A DNA stretch of 55,509 nt from an uncultured Bacteroidota bacterium (GTDB lineage Bacteria; Bacteroidota; Bacteroidia; Bacteroidales; VadinHA17): NCBI GenBank assembly GCA_903844815.1, contig CAIMVD010000261.1, positions 1-55,509 on the forward strand. The letters run 5' to 3'. Positions 28,606 to 37,299 of the stretch are shown here, in pieces. The notes under the pieces are model-generated. The model was not told where the DNA came from, made no database searches, and saw only the letters and a list, made by a program, of their open reading frames with translations. Position 1 is the stretch's first letter, and the number at the start of each line of letters is the position of its first letter. The translations under genes were made by a program, and so were the position numbers.

Positions 28606-30016
28606 CATATTTTCTGTAATTATCTATAAATGACCCCAGGTCTTCTATAGAAATTTTCTTGGCAATTATTTTCTTATTCTTGTCTAAAATATATACAAGC
28701 GGTGTAGACTGAACATTGTAATAATAATCGAAACGTGAGCTTCTCTGCGGATCCCACCCGTTAATCCAGGGCAGCTTATTTTCCTCAATATACTTAGCCC
28801 ATTTTTCCTTATCTGCGATAGTGCATACAGCAAAGACCTCCAGACTGTAATCTTTGCGCTTTTCATAAAATGCCTTTAGTTTAGGTGTAACCTCTTTGCA
28901 ATGACCACAGTTTGGCTCCCAGAAATACAGTATGGTGAAATCTTTCTCAACGTCGTACAGTGAGACAAAAATTCCTTTATATGAATCCATTACTATGTTT
29001 TCACCTTTTTTGCCGATAAGATTTGGCTTGATAAGCGCTATTTGCTTGCGAAGATCTTCCTTGAATTCTTTCGTTACCCAGTCAGCCTTTGGAGTAAGGT
29101 AAATATCATCAGCGAGCTTTACCATGACGGCATCATGCCCCATAATTTCGCTTTCCCTGAAATGGTTGAACAGATATACTGAAACAAACTGGAACATTTT
29201 ATAATTGTTTTTGCACTTAAGCATCATCCTGTCAATCTCCCTGTTAATTGTATCGGGAGCCTGAATTACAACGTTAGTAAAGAATGCATTTAGCCTGCCC
29301 TGAAGGATGGGTGTTCTGATAAGCCTTTCATCATTAAAGTCAATGTTGTCGAAAAAGTGATTCTTATTATAATTATAGTTTAAAAGATACTTAACGGAAT
29401 CGGGGTTTGAAACGACAGAAGGAATCTTGAAATCAGGTATTTCAACCGGGAGCATTGCCCTGACGATAACCGAAAGCAGGTTCCCTTTATTGGTATCAGC
29501 AACGCTTCGGAGATAAGCTTTCATTTCATTTCCCAGATTTCTTTCCTGTTCTGTAAGTATTTTTACAGAATCCCTGTTCTGCTTGTTCTCCTGTATCCTT
29601 TTTGACAGGGCTGCTGCCTGCTGCTGTTTTAAAATCCATTTTCTCTGATAATCCATAAATGCAGTATTCTCTTCAGACCCGGAGAATCGGAGTGTATTGA
29701 AAAAATCACTGTAGCTGCACGAAACCATGAATTGCTGGTCCTGGCCCATAAGCATTTCAAAATATTTCCTGCCCGGAAGTACAATCATATAAATTCCCTG
29801 TGGTAAGGTCTGTGTTCCTCTGATAATTGCATTACCAGCTTTGTCGAGTTTTACTGTATCATTTATGTACTGCTTGTCTCCAAGGTGATATGCAAGGAAA
29901 ATGGTCGAATCGCGCAGACCGTTTATGTTCAGGCTAATTTCATATCCGTTTTTTAACTGACTGTATGACAGAGAAGTAACTAAGGATATGAATGCAAGCA
30001 AAAATATTTTTCTCAT
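28598..30016 (-). CDS. DUF4369/DUF5106 protein with thioredoxin-like domain
   Basis: 472 residues. The signal peptide is about residues 1-19. The N-terminal half matches the DUF4369 and DUF5106 pattern (GYEISLNINGLRDSTIFLAYHLGDKQYINDTVKLDKAGNAI...). The C-terminal third is a TlpA/AhpC-type thioredoxin fold with active site Cys370-Gly-His-Cys373 in FWEPNCGHCKE and the cis-proline loop STPLVYILD. It is a periplasmic disulfide oxidoreductase, probably for cytochrome maturation or redox defence. It is unlinked in direction to the B12 operon (convergent, 8-base overlap). Confidence 0.9.
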   Translation of the reverse strand: MRKIFLLAFISLVTSLSYSQLKNGYEISLNINGLRDSTIFLAYHLGDKQYINDTVKLDKAGNAIIRGTQTLPQGIYMIVLPGRKYFEMLMGQDQQFMVSCSYSDFFNTLRFSGSEENTAFMDYQRKWILKQQQAAALSKRIQENKQNRDSVKILTEQERNLGNEMKAYLRSVADTNKGNLLSVIVRAMLPVEIPDFKIPSVVSNPDSVKYLLNYNYNKNHFFDNIDFNDERLIRTPILQGRLNAFFTNVVIQAPDTINREIDRMMLKCKNNYKMFQFVSVYLFNHFRESEIMGHDAVMVKLADDIYLTPKADWVTKEFKEDLRKQIALIKPNLIGKKGENIVMDSYKGIFVSLYDVEKDFTILYFWEPNCGHCKEVTPKLKAFYEKRKDYSLEVFAVCTIADKEKWAKYIEENKLPWINGWDPQRSSRFDYYYNVQSTPLVYILDKNKKIIAKKISIEDLGSFIDNYRKYVK

Positions 30017-30042
30017 TTAGTAATGATTTATTACGACAAGTA

Positions 30043-30072
30043 CAAAAGTAACTATTGCAAATTCTCTGCCAA
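30043..30072 (-). promoter_or_regulatory. Promoter of the thioredoxin-like gene
   Basis: The minus strand has TTG (30072-30070), 19 bases, then TACTTTTG (30050-30043). Both elements fit the Bacteroidota housekeeping consensus, and the -7 ends 26 bases before the ATG. Confidence 0.65.
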
Positions 30073-30103
30073 CTATCGTTAAACGAATGTTAAGAAAATA
30101 TAG

Positions 30104-30111
30104 TATATTTG
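30104..30111 (+). promoter_or_regulatory. Candidate -7 element of the GT2 gene
   Basis: TATATTTG matches TAnnTTTG and is 21 bases before the glycosyltransferase ATG at 30133. No TTG is seen at -33. Confidence 0.4.
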
Positions 30112-30132
30112 ATACTCAACGATTACTGAAAA

Positions 30133-31068
30133 ATGAAAATTTCATTGCTGATACCTGTTTTTAACTATGACATTGCAGCCTTGGTGCACGGTATGAAAAG
30201 TGCATTTGGCAAGGTTCCGGAGTTTCACGAAATTATCATAGGCGATGATGGCTCCACGGCTGAATTTAAAGAAAAATACAGGCAGCTGAATGATACTAAA
30301 GTACGGTTGATTTTTTCGAATAAGAACATAGGAAGATCGGCAATACGCAACAGGCTAGCGCTTGAAGCCGAAGGTGATTGGTTGCTGTTTATAGATGCCG
30401 ATTCGATGTTTCCTGGCACGGCCGAAGCTTATATCTCAAAGTTTATTCCATCCATGACTTTAGCTAATGTTATCTGCGGTGGTATACTTTATCGGGATAG
30501 TCCTCCCGGAGATCCTGACAAGCTCTTAAGATGGAAATACGGGAAAAAAAATGAACAGATGTCCGTTGCAGAAAGAAATAAATACCCACACGCACGTTTT
30601 TCAACCTTCAATGTCCTGATTAACAAAACTATCTTCGAAAAGATTCGCTTCAATGAAGACCTTAAGCAATATGGACATGAAGACACCCTTATGGGATATC
30701 AGCTCAAAAAAGCAGGTATTGATATCATACATATCGATAACGGACTTGTGCACGAAGGACTTGAATCGAACAGGGATTATCTGAACAAGACAAAACTTGG
30801 ACTTGAAAACCTGAGTAAATTGTATGATATAGTTACTGATAAAAAGACCTTCGCTGAGACGGCCAGACTGCTCAGATTATATAATCGCTTAAATGTCATA
30901 GGATTAACTGGTGTTTTTTCAGCTTTTTTTATCAGATTCCGCGACAGGGCGGAAATCAGGCTGGATACGGGTGACCAATCGCTCAGGCTGTTCGAATTCT
31001 ATAAATTTTGCATGTTCTGCACATTCCGCGCAATTCATCTTCGCAAGAAATACCTTTCAGCACCCTGA
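30133..31068 (+). CDS. Family 2 glycosyltransferase
   Basis: 311 residues. The GT-A fold begins MKISLLIPVFNYDIAALVHG, and the motifs IIIGDDGST and LLFIDADSMFP (the metal-binding DxD, here DAD) are visible. HEGLESNRDYLNKTKLGLENL follows the catalytic region, a pattern shared by GT2 proteins that build surface polysaccharides. The acceptor and sugar are unknown. It stands alone, divergent from the thioredoxin gene. Confidence 0.92.
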   Translation: MKISLLIPVFNYDIAALVHGMKSAFGKVPEFHEIIIGDDGSTAEFKEKYRQLNDTKVRLIFSNKNIGRSAIRNRLALEAEGDWLLFIDADSMFPGTAEAYISKFIPSMTLANVICGGILYRDSPPGDPDKLLRWKYGKKNEQMSVAERNKYPHARFSTFNVLINKTIFEKIRFNEDLKQYGHEDTLMGYQLKKAGIDIIHIDNGLVHEGLESNRDYLNKTKLGLENLSKLYDIVTDKKTFAETARLLRLYNRLNVIGLTGVFSAFFIRFRDRAEIRLDTGDQSLRLFEFYKFCMFCTFRAIHLRKKYLSAP

Positions 31069-31171
31069 AAATTTCAAATTGTAAAAAAGAGTTTGAAAAT
31101 TCATTTTCTGTCACTATGAAAGCTGGTGATTTATGGTGATGTAGTGTTATTCAGGATCAATTATTGTATAA

Positions 31172-31870
31172 TTAAGGAATTACTAATCTTTTTTCTAAGA
31201 TTATACTTCCTTCAGGTCCCGGAGTGGCCTGAAGAATGAAATCGAACCTGTTGATATCAGTGCAGAGAAAAAAATCTTCAGGTGGCGAAAAATCAATGTT
31301 TTCAGGTAGAAAGAATCGTTTTCCGGAAGTGTTCCGGAGGCCGGAAATCCTTTTTCCCCATTGTTTTTCATCTCCGGTCAGGCCTGAGGCGATAATCTCT
31401 GCACAAAGCAGGTCTTCTTCTGCTGAAATTACTGCTCTGTATCCCATTGCAACAAGCGAAACATGAGAGGGATTAACCGATTTAATATATCTTACAACTG
31501 CTTGTGAATTAACAAGACTTCCCGTCAGTACAATCTCAGCGTTTACAGCATTTATCAGGCCTCTTGTTCCAGCAGTAGTTGTATGAATTATAGTTTTTCC
31601 TTTTAAATCAGCTTTTATTATCTCCGATGGACTGTTTCCAAAATCGAATCCATTGATTTTTCTTTCATTTCTTTCACCTACCAGAATGGGAGAATTAAAC
31701 AGCTTTTTCAAATCAAAAGCTAATTCAGGTTCTGCAGTTGCTACCACTTTTTCAGCACCCCCATTGTAGGCATAGCATTCCACCGAAAAAGCCCTGAATA
31801 CGTCAATAATAACCGTAACTCCCTTTGCTTTGCGTGCTCCCTCTTCAAATTCAAGTATTTCTATCTTCAT
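31172..31870 (-). CDS. comB: ComB-like 2-phosphosulfolactate phosphatase
   Basis: 232 residues. It matches the ComB family: N-terminal KGVTVIIDVFRAFSVECYAYNGGA, central FGNSPSEIIKADLKGKTIIHTTTAGTRGL and the downstream ALVNS/GYRA region. ComB removes phosphate from 2-phosphosulfolactate in the coenzyme M pathway; bacterial members outside methanogens may act on related substrates. No other coenzyme M gene is in the window, so the physiological reaction is uncertain. Confidence 0.85.
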   Translation of the reverse strand: MKIEILEFEEGARKAKGVTVIIDVFRAFSVECYAYNGGAEKVVATAEPELAFDLKKLFNSPILVGERNERKINGFDFGNSPSEIIKADLKGKTIIHTTTAGTRGLINAVNAEIVLTGSLVNSQAVVRYIKSVNPSHVSLVAMGYRAVISAEEDLLCAEIIASGLTGDEKQWGKRISGLRNTSGKRFFLPENIDFSPPEDFFLCTDINRFDFILQATPGPEGSIILEKRLVIP

Positions 31871-31936
31871 ACTCTTTAAAAAGGTGAAATTACTACTTTT
31901 TTAAGGTTGTCATAACAGACACCTTTACCTATTTTG

Positions 31937-31944
31937 TATATTTG
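31937..31944 (+). promoter_or_regulatory. Candidate -7 element of the YihY gene
   Basis: TATATTTG matches TAnnTTTG and lies 51 bases before the ATG at 31996. The nearest upstream TTG (31907-31909) is 27 bases away, longer than ideal. Confidence 0.35.
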
Positions 31945-31995
31945 ATTAATTATCTAAGTCAGCACTTTTCTGTTCATTTAAAATAAGAGACAATT

Positions 31996-33333
31996 ATGGA
32001 AAATCCGGTTTCGTGGGGGCTTCACCAGTTAAAACGAATCAATGATGCGATCTGGCATACTCCCTTGTCAGAGATTTCACGGGGCCGGACATTTATCATA
32101 AAACAACTCAGAATAGTAGTTCTCGCTGCCAGGGGGTTTACAAATGACAAGGCTCAGCTGCGTGCTTCTGCGCTGACTTTTTATTCCCTTTTGTCAGTAA
32201 TTCCTATTATAGCAATTGCCTTTGCCATAGCCAAGGGTTTCGGACTTGACGTAAATCTGGAACAATTAATAAGTAAAGAGTTTCAGTCGCATCAGGAGGT
32301 TCTGAGCTGGCTGCTGACGAATTCAAGGAATGCTATTCAGGCAACCAGGGGCGGATATATCGCCGGGGTTGGAATGATTATACTTTTCTATTCTGTAATG
32401 TCGTTGCTTCATCATATTGAGAATTCCTTCAACCACATCTGGCAGATAAAATCCTCACGTCCGTGGTACAGGAAGTTTACCGACTACCTTACAATCATGC
32501 TAATAGCGCCTGTCTTCATTATTCTTTCGGGTAGCATTACCGGTTTTGTAAGTATAGGACTGGAAGATTTCATGAGCAAGGCGCCTATACTGGCTTTTTT
32601 TAAGCCCATAATCAGCACTCTTATCAGATTTGCACCATACTTTCTGAGCTGGATTATCATGACTATCATGTTCATAATTATGCCAAACACAAAGGTGAAA
32701 TTCACTCCTGCACTGATTTCAGGAATTATAACCGGGACCATAATTCAGATAATTCAGCTATTTTATTGGGATCTGCAACTTGGCATTACTAAACTAAGTG
32801 CAATCTATGGGAGCTTTGCGGCATTTCCTTTGCTGGTAATCTGGCTTCAGGCTACCTGGACAACGGTATTGCTCGGGGCGGAACTTTCGTTCGCCAATCA
32901 GAATGTCTCCAGGTATGAGTTTGAATCTGAGGCATTGAATATAAGTAACTATCAGAAACGCGCCCTTATTTTGCTTATAATGCAGATAGTCATTAGAAAT
33001 TTCTCTGCAGGCTCGAACCCCATAAGTGCGGAATTTATTGCTTCAAATCTTAAGGTACCTGTCCGGGTTGTTCGGGAAATACTTCAGGAACTCAGTAGTG
33101 TGCGGCTTATATCGGAGATTCATGTTAACGAGCAGAAGGAGCAGTTGTACCAGCCGGCAATGGATATCAATAAGCTGACAATAAGTTATGTGTTCTCAAA
33201 GCTCGACAGGAAGGGAATCGATCATTTTATGGGAAGTAAAAACAAGGATTATGATAAAGTTATTACAATTCTGGACAAATTTGACCGGATGGCGGCCAAA
33301 TCTGATTCAAATATGTTGATTAAAGACCTATAA
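31996..33333 (+). CDS. YihY/BrkB-family inner-membrane protein
   Basis: 445 residues. About six membrane segments lie between residues 55 and 300, with family motifs RASALTFYSLLSVIPIIAIAFAIAKGFG, YGSFAAFPLLVIWLQATWTTVLLGAELSFA. The C-terminal 130 residues form a soluble winged-helix-like segment (ISAEFIASNLKVPVRVVREILQEL) found in some family members. Its function is unsettled: it was once called ribonuclease BN and is probably a transporter or envelope protein. Its stop abuts the convergent BioG stop with no gap. Confidence 0.9.
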   Translation: MENPVSWGLHQLKRINDAIWHTPLSEISRGRTFIIKQLRIVVLAARGFTNDKAQLRASALTFYSLLSVIPIIAIAFAIAKGFGLDVNLEQLISKEFQSHQEVLSWLLTNSRNAIQATRGGYIAGVGMIILFYSVMSLLHHIENSFNHIWQIKSSRPWYRKFTDYLTIMLIAPVFIILSGSITGFVSIGLEDFMSKAPILAFFKPIISTLIRFAPYFLSWIIMTIMFIIMPNTKVKFTPALISGIITGTIIQIIQLFYWDLQLGITKLSAIYGSFAAFPLLVIWLQATWTTVLLGAELSFANQNVSRYEFESEALNISNYQKRALILLIMQIVIRNFSAGSNPISAEFIASNLKVPVRVVREILQELSSVRLISEIHVNEQKEQLYQPAMDINKLTISYVFSKLDRKGIDHFMGSKNKDYDKVITILDKFDRMAAKSDSNMLIKDL

Positions 33334-34050
33334 TTAGCTTTGTTTATCATTAATTGTTCCTTTTGCATGGAAAGGACTCTCTTCCACAAATTTAATGAAA
33401 TCGGCAAATGATCTCCATTTGTAGAAGAAGAAATGTGAAAGCGGCAGAATGATGTGTTTTGTGTTTTCTGTCTTGTTCCAGTAACTTATCTGGTTACAGG
33501 CAGCAAAGATATTATCTTTTTCGCCTGACACTGCATAATCCCATCTGAAACCAGGTTCCTTCTGTTCCATTATCCTGTTATAGAGCCAGCGAAGCTCATC
33601 ATTGAGCGACTTTAAGGTCCTTTGAAAAACAATATCCGTGTTGACTTCAATTTTTTTTATGCTGCCAAACATACGAAGATAAAATCTTTCGATGTTTTCT
33701 TCAGTAATGTTGTCAAGTGCTGTTTCAAATACACTCAGAGGTATACCATAATGGTCATCGGCGGGTATGGGTGTGCCGTTAACAGCAATAGTCAAATCCG
33801 GTATTATATTTATTCTGGGTGCAAGATATTCTGCAGCCCAGACACCCAGCGACCATGCAATCAGGGTGATTTTGTCATACTTTTTCGTTTCTGGTATTAC
33901 AAGTGCCTCATCAGCAGAGTAGTTATAGAACAAGATAAAATCAAATTCATCATTGCATAATGGGGCAAAGACGTTTTCATCTGTGCCCCAACCTCCGTAA
34001 ACTACAACCAGTTCAGTGTTCTTGTCCCTTCTTCTGATATAGGTTTTCAT
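33334..34050 (-). CDS. bioG: BioG-family pimeloyl-ACP methyl ester esterase
   Basis: 238 residues of the DUF452/BioG alpha/beta-hydrolase family. The start MKTYIRRRDKNTELVVVYGGWGTDENVFAPL is typical. The nucleophile is Ser67 in AWSLGVW, and the oxyanion region is YGGWG. It releases pimeloyl-ACP for biotin synthesis by hydrolysing its methyl ester, in partnership with BioC. No bioC, bioF, bioA or bioB is nearby. Confidence 0.85.
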   Translation of the reverse strand: MKTYIRRRDKNTELVVVYGGWGTDENVFAPLCNDEFDFILFYNYSADEALVIPETKKYDKITLIAWSLGVWAAEYLAPRINIIPDLTIAVNGTPIPADDHYGIPLSVFETALDNITEENIERFYLRMFGSIKKIEVNTDIVFQRTLKSLNDELRWLYNRIMEQKEPGFRWDYAVSGEKDNIFAACNQISYWNKTENTKHIILPLSHFFFYKWRSFADFIKFVEESPFHAKGTINDKQS

Positions 34051-34510
34051 TATCCGAAATACCGTTTTGGTGTGAAGTTAACATCCTTTTAGGGATGAAT
34101 AGATCAAAGATAGTAAATTTTCAATGTCGAAAATTTAAATGGGATCGTTTTGACAGGCATCTGTCAGATTTCTGCTCATTAAAAGGAGAAGGGCGGTTGT
34201 GATAATCAGGATGCCGGTTTTATTCGTGAGATAATCCGGTATCTCCTGACTGATTATAGAAAGGAACCATGGCAAGCTGGCGCTATCCAAAAGTCCCAGA
34301 GTGAAAGTCAATGTCTGCAATACCTCCTGGAAAATTCACAACCTGCCCTTGCTCTTTTTATCTTAAAATCAATAGTATAAGCTACTATCAAATTTAGAAA
34401 AAAAATTGAAACTAACAAAAAAAACTTTATTTATTTAGCCCTTATCTTAATAAAGATTAAAGAATTAATACTTATTTTTGAATAGAAGTGAATTAAATAT
34501 CATTCTGATT
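34051..34510. other. Intergenic region between bioG and the AraC-type gene
   Basis: 460 bases between divergent genes. It contains a TTG-start 61-codon minus-strand frame (34135-34320) with one hydrophobic stretch; an AGGAGG lies just upstream but only 2 bases from the TTG, and no family is recognised. It may be a decayed membrane-protein remnant. TATTTTTG (34473-34480) is a plus-strand -7 candidate for the AraC gene. Confidence 0.4.
34473..34480 (+). promoter_or_regulatory. Candidate -7 element of the AraC-type gene
   Basis: TATTTTTG matches TAnnTTTG and ends 30 bases before the ATG at 34511. No TTG at -33. Confidence 0.4.
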
Positions 34511-35359
34511 ATGGTTGCTGAACTTGAACGGATAAACTACGATGATGGCGGTGGGTTCATGGCAGGTTTTATTACCGGAACTGGTGACCTGTGGCATTTT
34601 CATCCAGAATATGAGCTTGTTTTGAACACAAAAGGGAGTGGTACCCGAATCATTGGCGACAATGCACAGTTGTTTGACCAATATGATATGGTTTTTGTTG
34701 CGGGTAACATACCTCATTGCTGGAATTATATTAAGAATGGCGATTCAGCGAAGGAGAAACATGGAATAATGGTTCATTTCAAATTAAAATCAATGGGAGA
34801 GCAATTCCTTTCCCAATATGAAATGCACTCGTTTAAAGAGCTCCTTATTGAATCGGAGCGGGGTCTGGCCTTCTCGGTCGATGATGCAATGAAAGCCGAA
34901 AATTTCCTCTTGAAAATGATAAACGATAAGGGGATTGACAAAATGATTGACTTTTTAAATGTGATTAAGATCTTATGCTCTGCTGAAAAAAGAAGCTACC
35001 TCTGTTCGGAGAATTATAAACTGGCGTTTGACGAAAAGGGAAATAAGAAAATGTCGGATGTCTATACCTATATAAGAGAAAACTATTTCAAACCTATCTC
35101 AATAAAAAGAATATCCAAGGTTGCAAAGATGAATCCTCATACCTTTAGCAAGTATTTCAAAAAAAATAGCGGGGCAGGATTCATAGAATATCTGAACAGG
35201 GTAAGAACAAATAAAGCCTGTTATCTGCTTCGCGAGACAACTTATCATGTTAAGGATATTTCCGTGGAATGTGGCTTCGGCAGCATCTCCAATTTCAACA
35301 AACAGTTCAGGAAGTCTGAGGGAGTTTCGCCCGGATACTACAGAACCCAGTTCAATTAA
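34511..35359 (+). CDS. AraC-family transcriptional regulator
   Basis: 282 residues from the ATG at 34511; an in-frame TTG at 34478 would add 11 non-conserved residues. The N-terminal cupin-like sensor (about 10-105) includes GDLWHFHPEYELVLNTKGSGTRIIGDN and HCWNYI. The C-terminal double helix-turn-helix (about 185-282) has ISIKRISKVAKMNPHTFSKYFKKNSGAGFIEYLNRVR and ISVECGFGSISNFNKQFRKSEGVSPGYYR. It is 48 bases before the first aconitase-type gene in the same direction and probably regulates that pair. Confidence 0.93.
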   Translation: MVAELERINYDDGGGFMAGFITGTGDLWHFHPEYELVLNTKGSGTRIIGDNAQLFDQYDMVFVAGNIPHCWNYIKNGDSAKEKHGIMVHFKLKSMGEQFLSQYEMHSFKELLIESERGLAFSVDDAMKAENFLLKMINDKGIDKMIDFLNVIKILCSAEKRSYLCSENYKLAFDEKGNKKMSDVYTYIRENYFKPISIKRISKVAKMNPHTFSKYFKKNSGAGFIEYLNRVRTNKACYLLRETTYHVKDISVECGFGSISNFNKQFRKSEGVSPGYYRTQFN

Positions 35360-35407
35360 GACAAGCTGATCTATTTAACACATATAAATTAATTAATTGC
35401 TGTAATT

Positions 35408-37228
35408 ATGGCTATGACGCTACTTGAGAAAATTCTTGCTGTCCATTCCGGGTCAGAGGAGGTCCACCCCGGCGAAATTGTTGATATTTTCATCGATTGC
35501 AGGGCTGCACGCGATTTTGGCGGTGCGAATGTTATCAAAAACTTAAAAGATTTCGGATTAAGTGTTGAAGATCCTTCAAGAACTCTTTTTACTTTCGATT
35601 GCAATCCTACAGGTTCGGATCAGAAATATGCAGTAAACCAGCATCTGTGCAGGTTATTTGCACGGGAAAACGGGATAAAGGTTTATGATATTGATTCAGG
35701 TATCGGAACTCATCTGCTTATTGAGGAGGGATATGTTTTCCCCGGGACAACAGCAGTATCTACCGATTCGCATGCAAATATTCTTGGAGCCGTTGGCGCC
35801 TTCGGCCAGGGGATGGGAGATATGGATATCGCCGCTGCCTGGGCAAACGGCAAAGTATGGTTCAAAGTACCTCCGTCAGTAAGAATAAATCTGGAAGGCA
35901 AAATCCCACATGGAGTAAGTGCAAAAGATATTATCCTTAACCTTCTTAAAATTTTCGGGGCAAATTCTCTTCTTGGGTACTCGATTGAAATGTATGGTGA
36001 AGCGGTTGATCTTCTCCGGCTTGACGACAGAATAACCATATCATCAATGGCAACTGAAATGGGAGCTATTATTATTCTTTTTCCTCCATCAACCGAGGTA
36101 ATTGAATACTGCACTCTGCATGCCGGTAAAAAATTCGATGTATTGTATGCGGATAAAAATGCTCATTACGAAAAAATATTCGATATAAATTCGAGTGAAT
36201 TCAGGCAAATGGTTTCCCTCCCCGGGGAACCCCATAATACTGTGAATGTGGATACTGTAGCGGGAATGAAAATCGACTCCGCATTTATCGGCAGTTGCAC
36301 CAACGGGCGAATGTCCGATATGCTGAAGGTAGCATCCATTCTTAAAAACAGAAAAGTGGCTCCAGGCGTAGTTCTGAAAATTGTTCCTGCAACTGACGAA
36401 ATCTGGAAACAGTGCCTTGAACAAGGGCTGATAGAGATTTTCAAAAGTGCAGGGGCCCTGGTATCGAATGCCGGATGCGCGGGTTGTGCCGCGGGCCAGG
36501 TGGGCCAGAACGGCCCCGGAGAGATTACCGTTAGTACTGGTAACAGGAATTTCCCCGGTAAGCAGGGCAAGGGAAGTGTATATCTTACATCACCTGAAGT
36601 TGTCGCTGCTTCAGCAATTGCCGGCTATATTACAACCCCTGAAAGTATTCCGGATAAGCCGGCTCTCTTCAAAATTCCGGAAAAAATTTCTTCTTCAAAA
36701 GAAAAGAGTAATGCGAAACCGGCAGCTCTGAATAAAAGTGATGTTATTGAAGGAAGAATATGGCTCATCAAAAAAGATAATATCGATACAGACATGATCT
36801 TTCACAACAAGTATCTGTCAATTACCGATATTAAGGAAATGGGTCAATACACATTTGATAACCTGAATGGATTTGAAGACTTTTCGAAAAAGGCAAAACC
36901 CGGAGATATAATCATTTCAGGAAAGAACTTCGGATGCGGCAGCTCGCGCCAACAGGCGGTTGACTGCTTCTCTTCGCTGGGGATAACAGCAATAGTTGCA
37001 GAATCCTTCGGAGCTATTTACGAAAGAAATGCAATCAATGCTGCATTTCCGATAGTAACCTGCCCTGATCTGTCAGGCATGGATCTTTCCGACGGAGACA
37101 TTATAAGAATAAGTCTGAAAACCGGGACAATTGAAAATATGCGGAATAATCAAACATTCAGTGCAGAACCTTTTTCTGAAGTCCAGTATACTGTTTATCA
37201 GAATGGAGGATTGCTTTCACTTGTATAA
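35408..37228 (+). CDS. Fused aconitase/3-isopropylmalate dehydratase-type enzyme (first of pair)
   Basis: 606 residues combining the large catalytic part (about 1-420) and the small swivel part (about 440-606), which in LeuC/LeuD are separate subunits. Iron-sulfur ligands are Cys297 (GSCTNGR) and Cys357/Cys360 (GCAGCAAG). The swivel motif is GCGSSRQQAVDC; the usual E of GSSRE is replaced by Q. The family isomerises or dehydrates 2-hydroxy tricarboxylates or dicarboxylates. Exact substrate is unknown: isopropylmalate, homocitrate, citramalate or dimethylmalate are possibilities. It follows an AraC gene by 48 bases and precedes its paralogue by 71 bases. Confidence 0.85.
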   Translation: MAMTLLEKILAVHSGSEEVHPGEIVDIFIDCRAARDFGGANVIKNLKDFGLSVEDPSRTLFTFDCNPTGSDQKYAVNQHLCRLFARENGIKVYDIDSGIGTHLLIEEGYVFPGTTAVSTDSHANILGAVGAFGQGMGDMDIAAAWANGKVWFKVPPSVRINLEGKIPHGVSAKDIILNLLKIFGANSLLGYSIEMYGEAVDLLRLDDRITISSMATEMGAIIILFPPSTEVIEYCTLHAGKKFDVLYADKNAHYEKIFDINSSEFRQMVSLPGEPHNTVNVDTVAGMKIDSAFIGSCTNGRMSDMLKVASILKNRKVAPGVVLKIVPATDEIWKQCLEQGLIEIFKSAGALVSNAGCAGCAAGQVGQNGPGEITVSTGNRNFPGKQGKGSVYLTSPEVVAASAIAGYITTPESIPDKPALFKIPEKISSSKEKSNAKPAALNKSDVIEGRIWLIKKDNIDTDMIFHNKYLSITDIKEMGQYTFDNLNGFEDFSKKAKPGDIIISGKNFGCGSSRQQAVDCFSSLGITAIVAESFGAIYERNAINAAFPIVTCPDLSGMDLSDGDIIRISLKTGTIENMRNNQTFSAEPFSEVQYTVYQNGGLLSLV

Positions 37229-37252
37229 TGCTTTACCTTTTTTAAAATTAGT

Positions 37253-37272
37253 AATGTTTCAAACAAAACATT
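37253..37272 (+). other. Hairpin between the two aconitase-type genes
   Basis: AATGTTT and AAACATT form a 7-bp stem with a 6-base loop in the 71-base spacer. It is AT-only apart from one G-C pair and has no T run, so it may be an mRNA stabilising or operator element, or chance. Confidence 0.3.
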
Positions 37273-37299
37273 TTAGAAGATAAACAAATTGTATTGCTT

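Noticed and set aside
34135-34320. 61-codon minus-strand frame with one hydrophobic stretch
   Set aside because: TTG start, SD only 2 bases away, no family and no support from neighbours. Kept only as part of the intergenic description.
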